NCBI RefSeq assembly: GCF_002797895.1
Contig: NZ_PGES01000001.1
Span: 1,302,001 to 1,366,000, forward strand
Length of the DNA: 64,000 bases
DNA from: Janthinobacterium sp. 67
Lineage (GTDB): Bacteria > Pseudomonadota > Gammaproteobacteria > Burkholderiales > Burkholderiaceae_D
Direction: 5' to 3'
In this document: one piece after another, positions 59,133 through 64,000 of the stretch
How positions within the stretch are numbered: the first letter of the stretch is position 1
How the letters are laid out: each line of letters opens with the position of its first letter
Position numbers and translations under genes: made by a program
The notes under the pieces: model-generated
What the model was told of the DNA's origin: nothing
What the model saw: only the letters and a program-made list of their open reading frames with translations
Databases searched by the model: none

Positions 59133-59479
59133 ACTGTCGTGGCATAAGAGAGTGAAACCTAACGTCGCAAAACATGACGGCACACCGCGCGCCGTCGCCA
59201 GGCTTTTTAGTAAAGCGGCAATACAGCGGAAATGACAACGGTAGCAGTCGACCAGGGCAAGGCTCGGTCATCACGCCCGCGCCTGCCGCGCGGGGGAAAG
59301 GTGCTTTTTACAGAGTGAAAAAGCGGAATGCGTACGAACTCTGGCGCGGATGGCTGGCCGCCAGCGTGACGATGATTTTTTAAAGAGCCATGAGTATAGT
59401 TGCTTTACGAAAATATTCATAGGACTTCAGCAATACAATTGCCAAAAGAAGAATATTCTGCTGCCTCGATGCCACAGAC
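59133..59479. other. Intergenic region upstream of the hybrid kinase (347 bp)
   Basis: It lies between the hybrid kinase start and the GNAT stop, both on the minus strand. No supported gene or RNA was found. An AT-rich patch near 59380-59460 is the most likely promoter region for the kinase operon. Confidence 0.5.
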
Positions 59480-59938
59480 TCAGGAAAGCAGGCGCTCGGC
59501 CATCATCTCGCCATCGTCGTCGAGTCCTGTCTCGACAAAACCGGCGTGCGCGTACAGCTGCCGGGCGCGCACATTGGCGGGCACGTAATAGAGCACCACC
59601 CTGCCCGCGCCACGCGCGCGCATCTCGTCCAGCAGCAGGGCCAGGGCCGCGCGGGCAAATCCCTGCCCCTGCCACGGCGCCGCGATCATCAGGCGGTACA
59701 GCACGTGCGTATCCTGCCGCCCCGCACTGCCCGGCAGCGCGTACATGGCAAAGCCGATCAGTTCGTCACCGGCATGGATGGCGCGCGGGTGCATGTTGGC
59801 GTGGCTGGCGGCCAGCGCCAGCGAATCGGCATTGCTGGCAATAAAATCGCGTTGCGCCGCATGCAGCGGCAGCCCGATGACGGCCTCGGCGTTGGCCGCG
59901 CATACGGGTCGCAGGGTCAAGGCAGCGCTGGCGATCAT
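59480..59938 (-). CDS. GNAT-family N-acetyltransferase
   Basis: 152 residues from ATG 59938. The acetyl-CoA-binding motif LMIAAPWQGQGFARAALALLLDEM (about 83-107) is the GNAT Q/R-x-x-G-x-G/A pattern, followed by VVLYYVPANVRARQLYAHAGFVETG. The acceptor is unknown. Its ATG overlaps the upstream gene stop by 4 bp, so the two are co-translated. Confidence 0.9.
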   Translation of the reverse strand: MIASAALTLRPVCAANAEAVIGLPLHAAQRDFIASNADSLALAASHANMHPRAIHAGDELIGFAMYALPGSAGRQDTHVLYRLMIAAPWQGQGFARAALALLLDEMRARGAGRVVLYYVPANVRARQLYAHAGFVETGLDDDGEMMAERLLS

Positions 59939-60303
59939 TCTTTCTGCACGAGCATGCCACGGAACCATGCCAGTTGCTCGCGCGTCAGATAATTGGCGCC
60001 ATCGCCATGCAGGATGACGATTTCGATCTCGGCCGGAATCGACGCGACCAGTTGCGCGCCCGTGACGGGAATCTTCGGAAACGCGATGCCGGCCAGGAAA
60101 GCCGGGTCTTCCGCCACCGTCACGCACTGGCGCTCGGGATTGGGCGACGGCACGAGGAACAGGTCGATCTGTTCGCTTTGCCCGCCGATAACGACGTGCA
60201 ATTGCGCGGCCAGCAGTTCGGGCAGGATCAGCTCGATGTTGTTTTCGGCGCGCGATTGCTGGAAAGCGTTTTTCAGGGGCGTGAGGACAGGAGTAGCGGT
60301 CAT
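59935..60303 (-). CDS. Hypothetical protein, SseB-like N-terminal pattern
   Basis: 122 residues from ATG 60303. The layout of a helical start (PLKNAFQQSRAENNIELILPELLAAQLHVVI), a strand pair (DLFLVPSPNPERQCVTVAED) and ASIPAEIEIVILHG resembles the SseB N-terminal domain, but the match is weak. No signal peptide or catalytic motif is seen. It forms a two-gene operon with the GNAT gene. I do not assign a function. Confidence 0.55.
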   Translation of the reverse strand: MTATPVLTPLKNAFQQSRAENNIELILPELLAAQLHVVIGGQSEQIDLFLVPSPNPERQCVTVAEDPAFLAGIAFPKIPVTGAQLVASIPAEIEIVILHGDGANYLTREQLAWFRGMLVQKE

Positions 60304-60377
60304 GGCAAAGTGAAAAGATAAGGACGGCGGCAGTGTAGCAGAGGCGCCCGCCCAGGCGCGCTCCGCTGGCACGACGG

Positions 60378-62873
60378 CTACATCTTGTAGTGCAAGGACA
60401 GCAGCACGCTGCGCGGCGCGCCGTAACGCTCCAGCCCGCCCGACCAGGAATAGCCGAGCGCCTGGTAATAGCGGCGGTCGAGCACGTTGTCGATATTCAG
60501 GCGCAGTTGCAGCTGCTCGCTGATATGGTAGCCGGCCGTCAGCCCGACGATGGCGTAGCCTCCCTGCCGCGTCAGGTAAGCCGTGTCACGGCGCTCAATC
60601 TTGTCTTGCGCATATATGGAAGCGCCCACATTCCATTGCGCCAGGCCGCCGCCCAGCTGTACGTTCGTCATCAGCTTGAACAACTGCTTCGGTTCGTCCG
60701 TGGCGATGCGCTGGCCGATATTCGCCGCCACGCTGTCCTGCGTGTACTTGGCCAGCACATAGGTGTAGCCGCCGGATATCTGCCAGCCCGGCAAGGGCGA
60801 ACCCGACAATTGCAGATCGATGCCTTCGCTTTGCACCTGCCCGGCCGCGCGGGCGCAATAGATGGCGCCGCCCGTGGGGCAATTGAGCTCATCGGCCATG
60901 GCGCGGTTGTTTTGCCGGATGCGGAACAGGGCGCCGCTGGCATTGAGCCTGCCGCCGAAATACTCGCCCTTGACGCCCACTTCCAGGTTGGTGCCGCTCA
61001 AGGGCGGCAAGGTGTTGCCGCGCACGTCCAGCGAACTTTGCGGCTCGAATATCTGCGTGCCGCTCGCATACACGGAGTGATGCCGGTCCACGTCGTAGAC
61101 GAGTCCCGCGTACGGCGTAAATTTCGCGTTTTCCGTCAGGCCGCGGCGCCAGGCGGGGTTGCTGGAATACCAGCCCGTCACGTCCTGCGCATACCAGCCG
61201 AAACGCCCGCCCAGCACCAGGCGCAGCGGATCGGCCAGGCTGAAGTTGCCGGCCGCATAGATGCCCTTCTCGTCCGTCTTGCGGCCCCAGTTGTACGGCT
61301 CGAACGGCGCGCCGCGCATCGGATAGGCGTAGGGATTCCACTGGCGGATATCGATCACGCGCGTACCGGCGCCTTCCCAGCTCTGGCCCGCGTCGGAGTC
61401 GTCATGGCGGTAGCTGGCGCCGACGATCACGTCGTGCTGGCGGCCGAACCAGGTGACCGGGCCGCTCAGGCGCCAGTCGGCCACCACTTGCTCCGTGTTG
61501 TACTTCCAGCCCGTTTCCGACTGGTTCAGCTTGTATATTTCGCCATCGATGCGGCTGTTGGTGGTGTTGCGCGTGCTCGACGAGGCCTCGATGCGCGTGA
61601 TGGCAAAGCGGCTGCGCCAGCCCTGCTCCAGCTTTGTTTCCAGGTCGGCGAAGACGACGTTGTTGTCGCGCTTCTGGACCGAGTCGGCATTATTCAGGAA
61701 GGTCGAGCGGGGCAAGTCCATGTGACGGCCGTCAAGCATGGTCGGCAAGCCGACGAAGACGCCATCGGTGCGGCTGTGCTGGCGCGAAAAGCCGATGCCG
61801 GCCGTGGTCGACGGCGTCAGGTCCGCCTCGACGATCGCATACACGGTGCTGTTCTGGTTGTTGACCACGTCCACAAAACTGTCGCTGTCGCGCCAGCTGG
61901 CCGCCACCCTGCCCCGCACGCTGCCCGACGCATTCAGCGCATTGCTGGCGTCCACCGTCAATTGCCTGTCCTTCCAGCTGCCCAGGTGGGCCGAGGTGTT
62001 CAGCAGGGGCGTGGCCGTGGGGCGCTTGCGTATCATGTTGATGCTGCCCGACGGCGCGCCCGCCCCTTCCATCAGGCCCGTGGCGCCGCGCACCACTTCC
62101 ACCCTGTCGTACATCAGCATGTCGGCCGAGACGTTGCGTTCATTGAAACCCGTGACGTCCAGCGGCAAGCCATCGACGTTGACGTGGCTCAAGGCAAAGC
62201 CGCGTGCGAAATACGTGGTTTCCTGGTCGGACACGCCTTGCGTCTTGCCATAGATGCCGGGCGTGGCGCGCGCCACGTCCTGCAAGGTGGTCAAATCGAA
62301 ATCTTCCATTTGCTGGCGCGAAATGACGCTGACCGTTTGCGGCGTGTGGCGCTGCGACAAATTCAGCCCCGTGGCCGTCGACATATTCCTCGACGTGTAT
62401 AAACCCGTGCCTTCCGTGGCGCGGTCGGCCTCGGCGCTGACGACGACGGCCGGCATGCTGGCCAGGCCGCCATCAGCCGTGCCGGTATTCATTTTGCGCA
62501 ACAGGTAATTGCCATTGCCGCCGTCCGCCACTTCCAGGCCGCTGCCCTGCAGCAGTTTTTGCAGGCCGGCCGTGACCCCATGGCGGCCTTGCAAACCCGG
62601 CGTGGCCAGACTGTCGAGCGCCACGCCCTGGGTGGACAGGTTGATTCCGGCGGCGATGGCAAACGAGGCCAGCGCGCTGCGCAAGCTGCCGGCGGGAATG
62701 CTGTAGTCACGCATGGTGGCGGCCGGGCTGGACTCGGCCGCCACCGCCATGTGCGGCAAGCCGGCGCCGGCCGCGCCCGCGGCGAGGAGCAGAACCAGCG
62801 CGGCACGCACGGCGCCGGTGGTGGGGTGGAGCGTCATGCGTGCTGCGGTAAAGTTACGGTGCTGCAAAGCCAT
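60378..62873 (-). CDS. TonB-dependent siderophore receptor with STN domain
   Basis: 831 residues from ATG 62873 (AAAGGG seven bases upstream). A signal peptide ends at about residue 46 (MAVAAES). An STN domain covers about 55-105 (YSIPAGSLRSALASFAIAAGINLSTQGVALDSL). The plug contains QRHTPQTVSVISRQQMEDFDLTTL and VEVVRGATGLMEGAGAPSGSINMIRKRP. The barrel ends VLLSLHYKM. It is preceded by a FecR gene, so it is expected to signal for its own synthesis. The closest relatives by style are hydroxamate or catecholate siderophore receptors. Confidence 0.93.
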   Translation of the reverse strand: MALQHRNFTAARMTLHPTTGAVRAALVLLLAAGAAGAGLPHMAVAAESSPAATMRDYSIPAGSLRSALASFAIAAGINLSTQGVALDSLATPGLQGRHGVTAGLQKLLQGSGLEVADGGNGNYLLRKMNTGTADGGLASMPAVVVSAEADRATEGTGLYTSRNMSTATGLNLSQRHTPQTVSVISRQQMEDFDLTTLQDVARATPGIYGKTQGVSDQETTYFARGFALSHVNVDGLPLDVTGFNERNVSADMLMYDRVEVVRGATGLMEGAGAPSGSINMIRKRPTATPLLNTSAHLGSWKDRQLTVDASNALNASGSVRGRVAASWRDSDSFVDVVNNQNSTVYAIVEADLTPSTTAGIGFSRQHSRTDGVFVGLPTMLDGRHMDLPRSTFLNNADSVQKRDNNVVFADLETKLEQGWRSRFAITRIEASSSTRNTTNSRIDGEIYKLNQSETGWKYNTEQVVADWRLSGPVTWFGRQHDVIVGASYRHDDSDAGQSWEGAGTRVIDIRQWNPYAYPMRGAPFEPYNWGRKTDEKGIYAAGNFSLADPLRLVLGGRFGWYAQDVTGWYSSNPAWRRGLTENAKFTPYAGLVYDVDRHHSVYASGTQIFEPQSSLDVRGNTLPPLSGTNLEVGVKGEYFGGRLNASGALFRIRQNNRAMADELNCPTGGAIYCARAAGQVQSEGIDLQLSGSPLPGWQISGGYTYVLAKYTQDSVAANIGQRIATDEPKQLFKLMTNVQLGGGLAQWNVGASIYAQDKIERRDTAYLTRQGGYAIVGLTAGYHISEQLQLRLNIDNVLDRRYYQALGYSWSGGLERYGAPRSVLLSLHYKM

Positions 62874-62914
62874 GTAGACCCTTTCGATGGTTCGGATTGT
62901 TCGTTCTCTACCTT

Positions 62915-62938
62915 GTATGACGAAGCAATCCGCAAAAA
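62915..62938 (-). promoter_or_regulatory. Candidate FecI-dependent promoter motif (second copy)
   Basis: On the minus strand TTTTTGC-N7-TTCGTCATAC lies about 40 bp upstream of the receptor start. It mirrors the motif at 10087-10109 before the other STN-type receptor. Confidence 0.35.
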
Positions 62939-62987
62939 GGGACAAGGAAAATGTAAATAGTGGCGCTTGTTTGCTAGATGGAACACC

Positions 62988-63028
62988 GTAGGTCGGCTTA
63001 GCGGGGCGCAGCCGCGCGTAAGCCGACC
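62988..63028. repeat. GTAGGTCGGCTTA...TAAGCCGACC repeat
   Basis: A 41-bp dyad of the family seen at 30242 and 54145-54394. It lies between the FecR stop and the receptor start. Confidence 0.75.
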
Positions 63029-63031
63029 AGC

Positions 63032-64000
63032 TCAAGCCGCCTCGACACTGATCCAGTAGCGCGTGCGGGGCACCAGCCGGATCGGCAAGGATCGCTGCAG
63101 CAAGAGCAGGATGTTGTCCGGGTCGTTCAGCTGGAAGATGCCGTCCACGGGCATGGCCGCCAGCGCGGGATCGCAGCGCAGCACGCCATAGCGGTAGCGC
63201 GCCACCTGTTCCAGCACCGCGCCCAGCGGCATGCGCTCGGCGATCAGCACGCCCTGAAGCCAGCCGGCGGCACCCGGCGCCAGCGGCGTCAAGACAGAAA
63301 CGGCACGGTCATCGAAACTGCCCTGCCAGCCCGCATCGATCCTGCGCAGGGCGCCGGGAACTTCGCCAGGCTGGATCTCGACGGCGCCCTCGCTGACGCT
63401 CACCTGCGTGCGCGGCGCCAGCACGCTGCCAAGGTGGCGTACGCTGAAGTGCGTACCCAGCGCGCGCACGGCGCCATTGCTGCTGCGCACGAGGAACGGG
63501 CGCGCGGGCACGGCTGCGTCGTACGCCGTGGCGACGTGGATTTCCCCCGCATGCAGCAAGACCTGCCGCGCCGCGCCGTCAAAGCGCACGTCGATGGCCG
63601 TGTCCGTATTGAGCACCAGTTGCGTACCGTCGGGTAATGTCATGTGGCGGATCTCGCCCCTGGCCGTGCGGATGCCGGCGCGCCACGCTTGCCAGGGCGT
63701 CGACTGGCTGGCCAGCCACAGGGCCGGTCCGGCCGCGATCAGCCCGGCCAGGCCGTAGAGCACGGCGCGCCGCTGCGGCGACTGCGGCGCCGTATCCGCC
63801 GTCTGGCGCAGCGCGGGCGGCACGCTGGCCAGGGTGCTGCACACCAGCTCGGCCCGCTGCCAGGCCGCTTCATGGGCGGGATCGCTGGCGCGCCAGGCCT
63901 GGAACGCCTGCTGCTCGTCCGCAGTCAAGGTGCCGCCGTGCAGGCGCACCAGCCATTGCGCCGCCGCCCGCGCCGCGCGGGGATCGATGGAAGCGGTCAC
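63032..64000 (-). CDS. FecR-family transmembrane sigma regulator (start at window edge)
   Basis: 322 visible residues from a GTG that is the last codon of the window, so an earlier start cannot be excluded. GTGACC could overlap a sigma-factor stop (TGA), as in the first FecI/FecR pair. The cytoplasmic part (about 10-60) has the AAQWLVRLHGGTLTADEQQAFQAWRASDPAHEAAW pattern, one membrane segment lies at about 80-97, and the FecR domain follows (ARGEIRHMTLPDGTQLVLNTDTAIDVRFDG). It ends RTRYWISVEAA. The sigma gene should be just outside the window. Confidence 0.88.
   Translation of the reverse strand: MTASIDPRAARAAAQWLVRLHGGTLTADEQQAFQAWRASDPAHEAAWQRAELVCSTLASVPPALRQTADTAPQSPQRRAVLYGLAGLIAAGPALWLASQSTPWQAWRAGIRTARGEIRHMTLPDGTQLVLNTDTAIDVRFDGAARQVLLHAGEIHVATAYDAAVPARPFLVRSSNGAVRALGTHFSVRHLGSVLAPRTQVSVSEGAVEIQPGEVPGALRRIDAGWQGSFDDRAVSVLTPLAPGAAGWLQGVLIAERMPLGAVLEQVARYRYGVLRCDPALAAMPVDGIFQLNDPDNILLLLQRSLPIRLVPRTRYWISVEAA

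Noticed and set aside
55392..59147. 1251-codon plus-strand frame opposite the hybrid kinase
   Set aside because: It mirrors the kinase gene, carries no domain and is rich in Arg, His and Gln, as expected for an antisense shadow.

Overview
The window is about 64 kb of high-GC DNA whose gene content, codon use and intergenic repeat families point to a beta-proteobacterium of the Oxalobacteraceae (Janthinobacterium/Massilia/Duganella type). This assignment is inferred from style and gene content, since no rRNA marker is present. No tRNA, rRNA, CRISPR array, transposase or prophage gene was seen.

Layout. 1-3.8 kb holds an extracytoplasmic-function sigma factor with a DUF1109/NrsF-type membrane anti-sigma, divergent from a probable operon (DUF1223, cytochrome b, sulfite-oxidase-fold molybdoenzyme, MXKDX-repeat protein). 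That operon has an exact GTAACC-N16-CGAA promoter, the motif known for Caulobacter SigF. 4.2-8.4 kb is an operon of DUF4331, a small lipoprotein, a TPR protein and a HupE/UreJ-like membrane protein; the last carries an in-frame palindromic repeat. 8.5-13.8 kb is an iron-siderophore module (FecI-like sigma, FecR, TonB receptor, PepSY protein). 13.8-21.1 kb contains KptA, another TonB receptor, a membrane-anchored receiver protein, an Imm22-like protein and an unusual polysaccharide deacetylase-caspase-EF-hand-TPR protein.

The centre, 21.2-36.6 kb, is the most distinctive part and looks like one organosulfur-scavenging regulon. An eight-gene operon encodes a class II aldolase-like protein, two SsuA-like binding proteins, two permeases, an ATPase, an MFS transporter and a DszB-like desulfinase. 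Divergent from it is a second DszB-like gene, followed by a TonB receptor, two SsuD-family flavin monooxygenases and a sigma-54 activator without a receiver domain. Four GG-N10-GC sigma-54 promoters can be read directly, each next to clusters of TGCTG...CAGCA dyads. The likely flow is: outer-membrane uptake, ABC import, monooxygenase cleavage of C-S bonds, desulfinase release of sulfite.

36.8-42.4 kb encodes homogentisate formation and ring cleavage: an MFS importer, an FAD hydroxylase, a small DUF2783 partner, HmgA and a LuxR regulator. 42.4-46.5 kb holds MsrA, an MBL-fold protein, HemB and a DUF535 protein. 46.6-49 kb holds two tandem acyltransferase-3 paralogs, one frameshifted, in AT-richer DNA. 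49.2-55.4 kb has a two-component system, DUF481 and lipase-like genes, a repeat cluster and an HD-GYP response regulator. 55.4-60.3 kb has an MHYT-PAS hybrid kinase, a GNAT enzyme and a small hypothetical protein. The window ends in a second siderophore receptor with its FecR regulator.
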